From assembly GCA_039932715.1 (NCBI GenBank), contig JBDTPN010000016.1:7196-71195 (forward strand): DNA of 64,000 nucleotides, read 5' to 3'. Below are positions 14,929 through 23,992 of this stretch, piece by piece. The notes below the pieces were generated by a model. That model worked only from the letters and a program-made list of their open reading frames with translations. It was not told where the DNA came from and did no database searches. The stretch is from ZC4RG30 sp039932715 (GTDB taxonomy: Bacteria; Pseudomonadota; Gammaproteobacteria; Steroidobacterales; Steroidobacteraceae). Position 1 is the first letter of the stretch, and each line of letters begins with the position of its first letter. The position numbers and the translations under genes are program-made.

Positions 14929-16433
14929 CCTGGATCTCCCGTTCATTGGCGTTGGGCTGCGGACTGTTACTGACATTGGCCTTTGCGCCGTGGAATTTCT
15001 GGTGCCTGGGCCTGGTATGTCCTGCCGTGCTGATCTGGCTGTGGAGTCGTGCGCCCAGCGCGCGCGAAGGCGCATGGCTGGGCTTTGCATTCGGGGTGGG
15101 GACCTATGCCGCCGGCACCTGGTGGCTGTACATCGCCATCCGCGTATTCGGACAGGCGCCGGTGTGGGTGGCACTGGTGGTGATGGGGGCGCTGGTGCTC
15201 ATCATGGCGGCCTACCAGGCGGCCCTGGGATACGTGGTGGTGCGCTGGCTTGCGGCTCGGCGCGCTGTGGGTTGGTTGCTGCTGGTGCCGGCGGCGTGGG
15301 TATTGCTGGAGTGGTGGCGCGGCTGGTTCCTTTCGGGTTTTCCGTGGCTGTCGCTGGGCTATTCGCAGACTGATACCTGGCTGGTGGGCCTTGCTCCGGT
15401 GGGCGGCGTGCACCTGATCAGCGCCGCGCTGCTGATCGGCGCCGGGGCGCTGGTCACGCTGCTTGAAGCACGCGGGTCGCTGCGCGCCGTGGCGCTGGTG
15501 GCACTGGTGTTGCCATGGACCCTCGGATTGTCATTGCGAGCGGTGCAGTGGACGCAGGCACAGGGCGGGACAAAGTCGATTGCCATCCTGCAGGGCGCCG
15601 TTCCGCAGGACATGAAATGGCTGGAATCCAACCAGCAGAAAATCCTCGATGACTACGCTGCCCTCAACACGCAGGCCCAGGGAGCGGATCTGATCGTATG
15701 GCCCGAATCAGCCTTGCCGGACGTGGCCAATGTCTACGCCAAATATATCGGCGACATCTGGTCCGATTCGGATCGCGCCGGCTCCGGCGTGCTGATGGGC
15801 GTGATGCGCCAGGATGACGACGGCATCCGCTATTTCAATTCGGTGCTGGCGCTTGGCAAAGCCGAACCGCATTTCTACGACAAGACGCACCTGGTGCCGT
15901 TCGGCGAATACTTCCCCGTGCCGCACGCGGTGCGCGAATGGCTGCGCCTGATGAGCCTGCCCAATTCCGACTTCAATGCCGGTGCCAATGACCAGCCAGC
16001 GCTGTCGGTGGCAGGAATGAAAATTGCCGCCAGCATCTGTTTCGAGGACTCCTATCCCACCAGCCTGCATGTGGCGACGCGCGAGTCGGGGTTGCTGGCC
16101 AACGTGACCAATGACGCCTGGTTTGGCAAATCCGGTGCGCGCTACCAGCACCTGCAGATTGCACGTATGCGTGCCATCGAAGGGCGCCGCTTCCTGGTGC
16201 GCGCGGCAAATGACGGTGTCTCGGCCATTATCGGACCCTCCGGCGCCGTGGTGGCGCAGGCACCGGAGTTCAAACAAGTCGTGCTGCGCGGCAATATCCA
16301 GCTGCGGAATGGGACAACACCCTATCTGGTCGTAGGTAACTATCCTGTAATTGGCGCCGCGGTGGGCCTGCTTGCAATAATGCTCGGCGGCCCCATGACT
16401 AGACGGCGCCGGAGTACCATTTCACAGGATTAA
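14925..16433 (+). CDS. lnt: apolipoprotein N-acyltransferase
   Basis: 502-aa inner-membrane enzyme that adds the third acyl chain to the N-terminal Cys of lipoproteins. The N-terminal half has six or so hydrophobic segments; the C-terminal half is the periplasmic nitrilase-like domain. The catalytic triad is visible as E261 (WPESALP), K320 (DKTHLVPFGEY) and C372 (ICFEDSYP), corresponding to E267-K335-C387 in E. coli. ATGA overlap with corC; last gene of the miaB-lnt operon. It would mature the many lipoproteins in this window (LptE, the HtrA at 16530, the Ala-rich protein). Confidence 0.96.
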   Translation: MTWISRSLALGCGLLLTLAFAPWNFWCLGLVCPAVLIWLWSRAPSAREGAWLGFAFGVGTYAAGTWWLYIAIRVFGQAPVWVALVVMGALVLIMAAYQAALGYVVVRWLAARRAVGWLLLVPAAWVLLEWWRGWFLSGFPWLSLGYSQTDTWLVGLAPVGGVHLISAALLIGAGALVTLLEARGSLRAVALVALVLPWTLGLSLRAVQWTQAQGGTKSIAILQGAVPQDMKWLESNQQKILDDYAALNTQAQGADLIVWPESALPDVANVYAKYIGDIWSDSDRAGSGVLMGVMRQDDDGIRYFNSVLALGKAEPHFYDKTHLVPFGEYFPVPHAVREWLRLMSLPNSDFNAGANDQPALSVAGMKIAASICFEDSYPTSLHVATRESGLLANVTNDAWFGKSGARYQHLQIARMRAIEGRRFLVRAANDGVSAIIGPSGAVVAQAPEFKQVVLRGNIQLRNGTTPYLVVGNYPVIGAAVGLLAIMLGGPMTRRRRSTISQD

Positions 16434-16459
16434 GCTGGCGCAAGGTTGGGCCCCTTGAA

Positions 16460-16489
16460 GGAACCTTCGCGTCGCAGGCCCTGTCTATT
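16460..16489 (+). promoter_or_regulatory. possible sigma-E (RpoE/AlgU) promoter for the HtrA gene
   Basis: GGAACCT (16460-16466), a 17-bp spacer, then TCTATT (16484-16489). This is close to the sigma-E consensus (GGAACTT about 16 bp before TCTRA). Envelope-stress control of a DegP-type protease is expected, which adds weight. Confidence 0.5.
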
Positions 16490-16529
16490 CAATGCCCCCA
16501 AGCTGTTAAGTGCTTTAAGGAAGAGTGCT

Positions 16530-18038
16530 ATGTCAATGGATCGCGTTACCTTCAAATACGTCGTCATCGCAATCGGCGCGCTGGTGCTGTCGGCATGCTC
16601 GCGTACTGCCTCTACGGCCATACCACCCGCGGCCGTTGCACCCGCGACAGCTATCGCAGCACCCTCTGCGGGCCTGGTCACCGGGCTGCCGGATTTCGCA
16701 GCGCTGGTGGAGCACTACGGTCCCGCCGTGGTCAATGTGGAAGTCACCGAAGGTCGGCCGCAATCCCAGTCGCGTGGGCAGCAGGGCGCCGACCCCAGCG
16801 ATCCGTTCAATGAATTCTTTCGCCGCTTCGGTATTCCCAACCCCAATGGCCAAGGTGGCCCAGGTGGCCAGGGTGGTCAACGCGGCAACACGCCGCCCGC
16901 ACACGGCACCGGTTCGGGATTCATCGTCACGGCCGATGGCTACATCATGACCAACGCACACGTGGTGCGGGGCGCCACCGAAGTCACGGTGAAGATGACC
17001 GACCGGCGTGAATACGCGGCCAAGGTCGTGGGCATAGACGACCGCACCGATGTGGCCGTCATCAAGATTGAAGGCAAGGGCCTTCCCGTAGTGAAGATTG
17101 GCAATCCCGACAGCCTCAAGCCCGGTCAGTGGGTGATTGCCATCGGTTCGCCCTTCGGCATGGAAAACAGCGTAACTGCAGGCATTGTCAGCGCCGTGGC
17201 GCGCACGCTGCCCGACGATCCCTATGTGCCCTTCATCCAGACCGACGTGGCGGTCAATCCTGGCAACTCCGGTGGTCCGCTGTTCAACCTCAATGGTGAG
17301 GTGGTAGGCATCAACTCGCAGATCTACAGCCAGAGCGGTGGCTACATGGGCCTGTCGTTCGCCATTCCCATCGATGTCGCCAATGAAGTTCGCCAGCAGC
17401 TGGTGTCCACCGGCACGGTGCAGCGCGGTCGCATCGGCGTCGGCATCCGGCCGGTGACGGCCGCATTTGCCGATTCCTTCGGACTCGATCGGCCGCGCGG
17501 TGCGCTGGTGCAATCGGTGGAGAAGGGAGGTCCTGCAGACAAGGCCGGCGTCAAAGTGGGTGACATCATTCTCAGCATCAATGGCCGCGCCGTGGAGCGC
17601 GACGCTGAACTGCCGGGAATCATCTCCGGCATCAAGCCGGGCACGGATGTCCAGCTTGAGGCATGGCGCGACCGCAGCATCCATCGCATGACGGCCCGCG
17701 TCGTGCCATTGAAGGACGAAGCAGCTGTGGCGGCGGCATCGGGGCAGGGCGGCAAGCCCGGGGCAGACACTGCTTCGGCGCTGGGCCTGACCGTGCGTCC
17801 GCTGCAGCCGGCAGAACGCGAGCAGGCACAGACCGAAGGCTCGCTGGTGGTCGAGGAGGCCAATGGGTCGGCCGCCAATGCCGGCGTGCAAGCCGGCGAC
17901 ATCATCCTGGGTGTCAATGGCACCCGCGTGAAGACTGTTGCGGAACTTCAGACGGCGGCAAAGAAGTCCGGCAAGACCGTAGCATTGCTGATCGAACGCG
18001 AAGATCAGCAGATTTTCATCCCGCTCAAGACCGAATAG
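16530..18038 (+). CDS. DegP/DegQ/MucD-type periplasmic serine protease, lipoprotein form
   Basis: 502-aa HtrA-family protease/chaperone that degrades misfolded envelope proteins. Trypsin-like triad: H144 (TNAHVV), D174 (RTDVAVIKI), S247 (GNSGGPL). Two PDZ domains follow (about residues 280-370 and 400-495). Unlike typical DegP, the N-terminus looks like a lipoprotein signal: VVIAIGALVLSAC, with C23 in the lipobox LSAC, so it may be membrane-anchored. A Gly/Gln-rich linker (GQGGPGGQGGQRG) sits in the LA-loop region. The ATG after TTAAGGAAGAG is chosen over an upstream in-frame ATG at 16446. A sigma-E-like promoter precedes it; leuS follows 16 bp later. Confidence 0.92.
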   Translation: MSMDRVTFKYVVIAIGALVLSACSRTASTAIPPAAVAPATAIAAPSAGLVTGLPDFAALVEHYGPAVVNVEVTEGRPQSQSRGQQGADPSDPFNEFFRRFGIPNPNGQGGPGGQGGQRGNTPPAHGTGSGFIVTADGYIMTNAHVVRGATEVTVKMTDRREYAAKVVGIDDRTDVAVIKIEGKGLPVVKIGNPDSLKPGQWVIAIGSPFGMENSVTAGIVSAVARTLPDDPYVPFIQTDVAVNPGNSGGPLFNLNGEVVGINSQIYSQSGGYMGLSFAIPIDVANEVRQQLVSTGTVQRGRIGVGIRPVTAAFADSFGLDRPRGALVQSVEKGGPADKAGVKVGDIILSINGRAVERDAELPGIISGIKPGTDVQLEAWRDRSIHRMTARVVPLKDEAAVAAASGQGGKPGADTASALGLTVRPLQPAEREQAQTEGSLVVEEANGSAANAGVQAGDIILGVNGTRVKTVAELQTAAKKSGKTVALLIEREDQQIFIPLKTE

Positions 18039-18054
18039 GCCAGACTTCGGCCGG

Positions 18055-20688
18055 ATGGATGAACGTTACGATCCGGCTGCAGTAGAACGCAGCGCCCGGG
18101 AGGCATGGCAGGCCGCCAATGCATTCGCGGCCGACGAGTCGGCCCCGGGCGAAAAATACTATTGCCTCTCGATGTTCCCGTATCCGTCGGGGCGTCTGCA
18201 CATGGGCCATGTGCGCAACTACACCATCGGCGACGTACTGGCCCGGTTCATGCGCATGCAGGGTCGCAATGTGCTGCAGCCCATGGGCTGGGATGCCTTC
18301 GGCCTGCCGGCGGAAAATGCAGCCATGGCCAATGGTGTGCCGCCGGCCAGATGGACGCGCGAAAACATCGCCTACATGAAGGGGCAGTTGCAGTCGCTGG
18401 GACTGGCCATCGACTGGCGGCGCGAACTGGCCACCTGCGACCCGCAGTACTACCGCTGGAACCAGTGGCTGTTCCTGCGCATGCTCGAGAAAGGGATTGC
18501 GTACAAGAAAACCGGAACCGTGAACTGGGATCCTGTCGACCAGACCGTATTGGCCAACGAACAGGTAATTGACGGTCGCGGCTGGCGCACCGGCGCGCTG
18601 GTGGAGAAGCGCGAAATCCCGATGTATTACTTTGGTATCACCAAATACGCCGATGCCCTGCGCGCCGCACTTGACGATCTGCCCGGCTGGCCCGAGCGGG
18701 TACGCACCATGCAGGCCAACTGGATAGGTCGCAGCGAAGGCGTGGAGCTCGACTTCCCGTTCGCCGACGATACGCGCACGCTGCTGGGCAACGATGGTGC
18801 CCTGCGGGTATTCACCACCCGCGCCGACACATTGTTCGGCGTCACGTATGTGGCTGTTGCAGCCGAACATCCGGTGGCCCTTGCCGCGGCCAGGGGCGAC
18901 GCGCAACTGGCCGCATTTGTCGATGAATGCAAGCGCGGCAGCACCATGGAAGCGGACGTGGCCACGCAGGAAAAGCGCGGCATGCCCACCGGGCGGCACG
19001 TGCGCCATCCACTCACGGGCCTGCAGTTGCCGGTGTGGGTGGCCAACTATGTGCTGATGGGCTACGGCGAAGGCGCGGTGATGGCCGTGCCGGCGCATGA
19101 TGAACGCGACTTCGAGTTTGCGCAGAAGTATTCCCTGCCGGTGCGCACGGTAGTGGGTTCTGCCAGCGGTGCGTACGACGCCGTGACCGCGCCATGGCAG
19201 GAAATCTACGAACATCCGGGCGTGTTGGTGGATTCGCAACAATTCACCGGACTGACTTCAGCGGCGGCGGTGGATGCGATCGCAACGGCACTGGCAGACC
19301 AGGGCCTGGGCAAGAAGCGCGTGCAATACCGCCTGCGCGACTGGGGTATTTCGCGCCAGCGCTACTGGGGCTGCCCGATTCCCATCATCCATTGTGCCAG
19401 GTGTGGCGATGTGCCCGTGCCCGACAAGGATCTACCGGTGCGCCTGCCGGAAAATCTGGTGCCAGACGGCAGCGGCAACCCGCTGGCGAAAACCCCGTCG
19501 TTCTACCAGTGCAAATGTCCCACCTGTGGTGGCGATGCGCGGCGCGAAACCGACACCATGGATACCTTCGTCGATTCGTCCTGGTATTTCCTGCGCTTTG
19601 CCTGCGCCGACAACGAAGGCGCAATGGTTGACGAGCGCGCCAACTACTGGCTGCAGGTGGACCAGTACATCGGCGGCATCGAGCACGCCATCCTGCACTT
19701 GCTATATGCGCGGTTCTGGACGCGGGTCATGCATGACATGGGGATGGTGAAGACGCCCGAGCCCTTTGCCAACCTGCTGACCCAGGGCATGGTGCTCAAC
19801 CATATCTTCCATCGCACACCGGCCAACGGCAGGCGCCAGTATTTCAATCCGGCCGATGTGGACCTGGTCATCGACCCTGTAACACGCGCGTCGCAGGCCA
19901 CGCTGCGCAGTGACGGCAGCCCCGTGACCTACGAGGGACTGGGCACCATGTCCAAGTCACGCAACAACGGGGTGGATCCCAATCTGTTGACGGAAAAATA
20001 CGGCGCCGATACCGCGCGCCTGTTCATGATGTTTACCGCCCCGCCGGAGCAATCGCTGGAATGGTCCGACGATGGCGTGCTGGGCGCCAATCGTTTCCTG
20101 CGACGCCTGTGGAAGGCGGTGTACGAACATGTGGTGGCCGGTGCCGGGCAGGCGCAGGAGTCCACGTCCGCTGCTGCACTCTCGGGAATCTCCGGTGGCG
20201 ATCGCGAACTGCGACGTATTGCGCACCAGACGCTGGCCAAGGTCGAAGACGACATCGGCAGGCGCCGGGTGTTCAATACTGCAGTGGCGGCAGTCATGGA
20301 ACTGCTCAACGCCGTGGGCCGTCACACGGGCCAGGAGCCCGCGGCGCGCGCAGTGCGCCAGGAGGCATTGGAAATTGCAGTGCTGTGTCTGTCGCCCATC
20401 GTGCCGCATGTCACCCATGCGCTGTGGCAGGAACTGGGACAAACTCAGCCGCTGTGGCGCAGTCTTTGGCGCAAGGCCGACCCGGCAGCGTTGGTGCAGG
20501 ACCTGATCGAAGTGGTGGTGCAGGTCAACGGCAAGCTGCGCGGGCGGATCAGCGTGCCACCGGGCGCGCCTGACGAAGAATTGCGCGCGGCTGCACTGGC
20601 CGAAGAGTCGGTGCGCAAATACCTCGAGGGGCAGCCGCCCAGGAAGGTCATCGTGGTGCGCGGCAAACTTGTCAACGTGGTGGTCTGA
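18055..20688 (+). CDS. leuS: leucyl-tRNA synthetase
   Basis: Class I aminoacyl-tRNA synthetase charging tRNA-Leu, 877 aa. The HIGH motif is HMGH (residues 49-52 in PSGRLHMGHVRNY) and the KMSKS motif is TMSKS (631-635). The CP1 editing domain is present (for example GTGAYDAV-like region and MGYGEGAVMAVPAHDERD with the conserved Asp). A Zn-type Cys cluster, CPTCGG, precedes the catalytic WYFLRF region. It starts at the ATG 16 bp after the HtrA gene; no independent promoter is obvious. lptE overlaps its stop codon. Confidence 0.97.
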   Translation: MDERYDPAAVERSAREAWQAANAFAADESAPGEKYYCLSMFPYPSGRLHMGHVRNYTIGDVLARFMRMQGRNVLQPMGWDAFGLPAENAAMANGVPPARWTRENIAYMKGQLQSLGLAIDWRRELATCDPQYYRWNQWLFLRMLEKGIAYKKTGTVNWDPVDQTVLANEQVIDGRGWRTGALVEKREIPMYYFGITKYADALRAALDDLPGWPERVRTMQANWIGRSEGVELDFPFADDTRTLLGNDGALRVFTTRADTLFGVTYVAVAAEHPVALAAARGDAQLAAFVDECKRGSTMEADVATQEKRGMPTGRHVRHPLTGLQLPVWVANYVLMGYGEGAVMAVPAHDERDFEFAQKYSLPVRTVVGSASGAYDAVTAPWQEIYEHPGVLVDSQQFTGLTSAAAVDAIATALADQGLGKKRVQYRLRDWGISRQRYWGCPIPIIHCARCGDVPVPDKDLPVRLPENLVPDGSGNPLAKTPSFYQCKCPTCGGDARRETDTMDTFVDSSWYFLRFACADNEGAMVDERANYWLQVDQYIGGIEHAILHLLYARFWTRVMHDMGMVKTPEPFANLLTQGMVLNHIFHRTPANGRRQYFNPADVDLVIDPVTRASQATLRSDGSPVTYEGLGTMSKSRNNGVDPNLLTEKYGADTARLFMMFTAPPEQSLEWSDDGVLGANRFLRRLWKAVYEHVVAGAGQAQESTSAAALSGISGGDRELRRIAHQTLAKVEDDIGRRRVFNTAVAAVMELLNAVGRHTGQEPAARAVRQEALEIAVLCLSPIVPHVTHALWQELGQTQPLWRSLWRKADPAALVQDLIEVVVQVNGKLRGRISVPPGAPDEELRAAALAEESVRKYLEGQPPRKVIVVRGKLVNVVV

Positions 20689-21170
20689 TGAAACTTTCTG
20701 CCGTACTTTGCCTGAGTCTCTGCGGCCTGCTGGGCGCCTGCGGCTTCCAGTTGCAGGGGCGGCAATCGCTGCCGGCGGCGCTTTCTGCAGTCAACATCGA
20801 CGCCAAGGACAGGCAGAGCTCGTTCACACAGGCGCTGCGTTCCGCGCTGGTGACTTCCGGAGCGCGCATCGTAGAGCCGGCTGCGGCAGATACCACCATA
20901 GTGCAGATCAGCAAGGACGCGGTGACCGAGCGTGTGCTGACAGTGTCATCGCGCAATATCCCCACCGACTACGAGCTGGTGTATGACGTGGAAGTCAGCG
21001 TCAGCAGCGGCGGCAAGGAACTATTGCCTGCCGAGAAGTTCTCGCTGTCGCGTGTGTACAGTTTTGATGAAACCCGGCTGCTTGCCAAAGAGCGTGAGAA
21101 GGACATTCTCACCGAAGCACTGGCGCGCGATATGGCCAGCGTGGTGACGCGACGCCTGTCGGCGCTTTAG
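20688..21170 (+). CDS. lptE: LPS-assembly lipoprotein LptE
   Basis: 160-aa outer-membrane lipoprotein that plugs and assembles the LptD LPS translocon. Signal MKLSAVLCLSLCGLLGAC with lipobox LGAC, then the family hallmark CGFQLQG. The rest has the alternating pattern of LptE (TTIVQISKDAVTERVLTVSSRN, DYELVYDVEVSVSSGGKELLPAEKFSLSRVYSFDETRLLAKEREKDIL). TGATG overlap with leuS, the conserved gene order. In most relatives holA comes next; here five other genes intervene. Confidence 0.94.
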   Translation: MKLSAVLCLSLCGLLGACGFQLQGRQSLPAALSAVNIDAKDRQSSFTQALRSALVTSGARIVEPAAADTTIVQISKDAVTERVLTVSSRNIPTDYELVYDVEVSVSSGGKELLPAEKFSLSRVYSFDETRLLAKEREKDILTEALARDMASVVTRRLSAL

Positions 21171-21187
21171 CCGGGCAGGTTGCGCTG

Positions 21188-21670
21188 ATGCTGCGCCTGA
21201 CCGGGCTGGATCGTGTGGCGCTGGGAGTGCTGCTGGCGCGATTCGATCTGGATCTGCGGCTGGTTCCAGTGAGTGAGGACATCCCGGGCAGCTATTGGGG
21301 CGACAGCGAGGCGGGCCTCAAGGGCAATACTCTTTATGCCCGACCCGATACGCCCCTGCATTCGGTGCTGCACGAAGCAGCCCACTTCATCTGCATGACT
21401 CCAGAGCGCCGCGCGGGACTGGACCGCGACGCTGGCGGCGACGATGCCGAAGAGTGTGCTGTCTGTTATCTGCAGCTGCTGCTGTCCACAAAATTGCCCC
21501 AATGCGGTCTGGAACGCGCCTGCAACGACATGGATGAATGGGGCTACAGCTTCCGCCTGGGCTCCACGCGCGCCTGGTTCGAGCAGGACGCTGAAGACGC
21601 ACGGCTGTGGCTGCTGGCCCGCGGGATTACCGGCGCTGCGGGCGATCTAACCGGCGTGCTGCGCATGTAG
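21188..21670 (+). CDS. hypothetical protein with HEAAH metal-binding-like motif
   Basis: 160 aa, function unknown. The central LHSVLHEAAHFICMTPERR contains an HExxH-like sequence (HEAAH), typical of zinc metallopeptidases of the IrrE/ImmA or similar small families. A downstream acidic stretch (DAGGDDAEECAVCYLQLLL) could supply the third ligand, as in HExxH...E proteins. No signal peptide or membrane segment is seen, so it is probably cytosolic. It lies 17 bp after lptE and is likely co-transcribed. A peptidase role is inference from the motif alone. Confidence 0.7.
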   Translation: MLRLTGLDRVALGVLLARFDLDLRLVPVSEDIPGSYWGDSEAGLKGNTLYARPDTPLHSVLHEAAHFICMTPERRAGLDRDAGGDDAEECAVCYLQLLLSTKLPQCGLERACNDMDEWGYSFRLGSTRAWFEQDAEDARLWLLARGITGAAGDLTGVLRM

Positions 21671-21734
21671 CCGGTGTGCAAGGCGTCAGACTCTTCTTAC
21701 ACCGTACTGCAAGGTGCGCCGGGTTCTTTAGTGC

Positions 21735-21740
21735 CTATAA
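21735..21740 (+). promoter_or_regulatory. -10 hexamer for the DUF883 gene
   Basis: A perfect TATAAT 24 nt before the ATG, followed by an AAGGAG ribosome-binding site. This is a conventional leadered promoter, useful as a contrast with the leaderless-type starts elsewhere in the window. Confidence 0.55.
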
Positions 21741-21764
21741 TGACCGCTCAACAAGGAGTGAGCG

Positions 21765-22043
21765 ATGAACAGCGATGCCCGCGAGGATGTCAGTAGTTTT
21801 ATCGATGAGGTGCTGGAGTTGCTGTCCGGCGCGCGTGACAAAGGCCAGGAAGAACTGGCAGGGCTGCGTGATCGCGTCAAAGACAGCGCGCAGCGACTCA
21901 AGGAAGGCGCGGCCAAGGGCCAGCGTGAACTGCGCGCTGCTGCAGAAACCGCCGACGAATACGCGCATGAAAACCCCTGGCAGGTGGCTGGTGTTGCGGC
22001 CTTGCTGGGCATCGCAGTCGGACTGCTGGTCAGCAGGCGCTGA
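21765..22043 (+). CDS. DUF883 (ElaB/YqjD/YgaM-like) membrane-anchored protein
   Basis: 92-aa protein. Residues 1-70 form a charged amphipathic helix (DEVLELLSGARDKGQEELAGLRDRVKDSAQRLKEG). Then come the family signature YAHENPWQ and a C-terminal transmembrane helix (VAGVAALLGIAVGLLVSRR). ElaB/YqjD proteins are C-tail-anchored inner-membrane proteins that associate with stationary-phase ribosomes. It has its own TATAAT and AAGGAG. The holin-like partner follows by 4 nt, a pairing like yqjD-yqjE. Confidence 0.88.
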   Translation: MNSDAREDVSSFIDEVLELLSGARDKGQEELAGLRDRVKDSAQRLKEGAAKGQRELRAAAETADEYAHENPWQVAGVAALLGIAVGLLVSRR

Positions 22044-22047
22044 GATC

Positions 22048-22632
22048 GTGGAACAATCCAGTATCAGGGCGGCGCTGGCTGAGCACATCAGCGCTTATGG
22101 CGAGGTCACCACCAGCGCCATGCATCAGTGGTCCACCCAGCTGGGACGCCGCATCGCGGCGTTCGTGGCGGTGGCCATACTTGTGTGGCTCACGCTGATC
22201 ATCGGGATTTTCGTCGCGATACTGGCCACCTGGAATACACCCTATCGCTGGTGGGTAGCCGGGGGCATCCTGGCTGTCTGCGTACTGGGCATCATGGTGG
22301 CCATGGTGGGCGCAGCGCGCGCGCTGCACACGCGCATCGCTGCGCCCTGGATCATCCTTGCCGATGAACTTGCCACCGACTTGAGCGGCCAGCCCGGGGT
22401 GCCACCACCCATTGATGACGACGCAGCCGCACAGCGGCTGCAGCAAAGCAGGGAGCAGTTGCAGGCTGCGTTTGCACGTCCCATGAGTTCTGGAGGAGGC
22501 GCCAAAGTCGGTCTCGGCCTTGCGGCCATGGTGCTGACAACCGTGCTCAAGCGCCGCTCACAATTCGGGGGGCTGGGGCTTATCCTGCCATTGGGACTTG
22601 CCGCCCTCAGATTCTGGCGGCGCCGCAGATAA
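22048..22632 (+). CDS. putative Actinobacterial-holin/YqjE-like membrane protein
   Basis: 194 aa from a GTG start. Two adjacent transmembrane helices occupy about residues 30-80 (IAAFVAVAILVWLTLIIGIFVAILATW and WVAGGILAVCVLGIMVAMVGAARAL). A third weakly hydrophobic segment lies near the C-terminus (GLGLILPLGLAALRFWRRRR). The size and placement after a DUF883 gene match YqjE/phage-holin superfamily III proteins, whose role is unclear. Translationally linked to the upstream gene. Function not assignable. Confidence 0.7.
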   Translation: MEQSSIRAALAEHISAYGEVTTSAMHQWSTQLGRRIAAFVAVAILVWLTLIIGIFVAILATWNTPYRWWVAGGILAVCVLGIMVAMVGAARALHTRIAAPWIILADELATDLSGQPGVPPPIDDDAAAQRLQQSREQLQAAFARPMSSGGGAKVGLGLAAMVLTTVLKRRSQFGGLGLILPLGLAALRFWRRRR

Positions 22633-22656
22633 TCCCCGCGCGGCAATGCGCCGCAG

Positions 22657-23613
22657 CTAGCTTCGCGCAAAAGCGTCGGTGGCCGCCCGCAATGCCCGGG
22701 CATTTCCCGGCTCAAATGCCGAATGCCCGGCATCGGGCACAATCACCAGCCTGGCCTTGGGCCAGGCGCGATGCAGGTGCCAGGCACTGCGCATGGGGCA
22801 TACCACGTCATAGCGGCCCTGCACGATCACGCAGGGAATCTTGCGTATCAGCGTGACGTCACGCAGCAGCTGGTCTTCGCTGTCGAGAAAGCCGCCATTG
22901 ACGAAGTAATGGCACTCGATTCTGGCAAATGCGGCTGCGATGGCAGGCACCTTGAACTTGGCTAGGTCAGCCGCACTGCTGCGCAGATAGCTGGTGGCCG
23001 CTTCCCATATGGACCAGATGCGCGCGGCGGCATTGCGTTCGCGTGCCACGCTGCTGGTCAGCCGTCGGTAGTAAGCGCGGATCATGTCGTGGCGCTCGGC
23101 CTCGGGAATGTGCGCGACGAACTTTTCCCACTGATCCGGGAACAGGGACGCTGCCCCTGTGCTGCTCTGGTAAAACCACTCGAGCTCGGAACGACGCAAC
23201 AGGAAGATGCCGCGCAGCACCAGCTCCGTGACCCGCTTGGCATGCCGCTGTGCATAGGCAAGTGCCAAAGTTGATCCCCACGAACCACCGAACACCTGCC
23301 AGCGTTGCACACCCAGGTGTTCACGCAATCTTTCGATGTCGGCGACCAGGTCCCAGGTGGTGTTGTCCACGAGGCTGGCGTGCGGCGTGCTCTTGCCGCA
23401 GCCGCGCTGGTCGAATAGAACAATGCGATAGCGGCGCGGATTGAAAAACCTGCGCATCTTCGGATCCGTGCCACCGCCAGGCCCACCGTGCAGGAACACC
23501 ACGGGCTTTCCCTCTGGATTGCCGCTTTCCTCGAAATACAATTCGTGCACCGCCGACACGCGCAGGCGGCCAGTGCGATACGGGCGAATCGATGGATACA
23601 GCGGGTCGCGCAT
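22657..23613 (-). CDS. pip: proline iminopeptidase (alpha/beta hydrolase)
   Basis: 318-aa S33 peptidase that removes N-terminal proline. Oxyanion motif HGGPGGGTDPKMRRFFNP, nucleophile elbow GGSWGSTLALAYAQ, and C-terminal His in PDAGHSAFEP are all visible. The family block DQRGCGKSTPHA is intact. Its ATG overlaps the stop of hinT (TGATG), so the two are co-transcribed from the divergent hinT/holA region. Confidence 0.94.
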   Translation of the reverse strand: MRDPLYPSIRPYRTGRLRVSAVHELYFEESGNPEGKPVVFLHGGPGGGTDPKMRRFFNPRRYRIVLFDQRGCGKSTPHASLVDNTTWDLVADIERLREHLGVQRWQVFGGSWGSTLALAYAQRHAKRVTELVLRGIFLLRRSELEWFYQSSTGAASLFPDQWEKFVAHIPEAERHDMIRAYYRRLTSSVARERNAAARIWSIWEAATSYLRSSAADLAKFKVPAIAAAFARIECHYFVNGGFLDSEDQLLRDVTLIRKIPCVIVQGRYDVVCPMRSAWHLHRAWPKARLVIVPDAGHSAFEPGNARALRAATDAFARS

Positions 23614-23969
23614 CAGGCGCCAGACCTTGCGCCGGTCATTGGTCCCAGCGGCGCACCGCCGATCAGGTGCAGGTGCAGGTGGTAAACCTCCTGCCCACCG
23701 TGGGAATTGCAGTTGACGATCAGCCTGTAGCCATCCTGCGCGATTTCCAGCTCGCGGGCCAAATCACGCGCCACCAGGAACAGTCTTCCGATCAGCGGCG
23801 CGTCGGCATCCGCAATGTCGTTGACGGTGGGGATGGGCTTGTTGGGAATGATCAGGATATGCACCGGGGCGCGCGGGTGAGTGTCCCGGAACGCGGTTAT
23901 TTCCGCGTCCTGATAAACGATATCTGCCGGTATTTCTCCGGCAACAATGCGTTCGAACAGGGTGGCCAT
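23613..23969 (-). CDS. hinT: HIT-family purine nucleoside phosphoramidase
   Basis: 118-aa histidine-triad nucleotide hydrolase (E. coli HinT, 119 aa), cleaving phosphoramidate bonds such as AMP-lysine. The triad HLHLHLIGG follows NCNSHGGQEVY, and the N-terminus (LFERIVAGEIPADIVYQDAEITAFRD) is typical. Its start codon is only 23 bp from the divergent holA start, with both promoters seemingly sharing one AT-rich element. Confidence 0.95.
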   Translation of the reverse strand: MATLFERIVAGEIPADIVYQDAEITAFRDTHPRAPVHILIIPNKPIPTVNDIADADAPLIGRLFLVARDLARELEIAQDGYRLIVNCNSHGGQEVYHLHLHLIGGAPLGPMTGARSGA

Positions 23970-23979
23970 GGGATAAGAC

Positions 23980-23986
23980 TATAATA
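23980..23986. promoter_or_regulatory. overlapping divergent -10 elements (hinT/holA)
   Basis: TATAATA reads as TATAAT (23980-23985) on the plus strand, 7 nt before the TTG of holA, and as TATTAT (23986-23981) on the minus strand, 11 nt before the ATG of hinT. Both mRNAs would have leaders of 0-5 nt. No clear -35 was seen. Confidence 0.55.
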
Positions 23987-23992
23987 CCGCGC

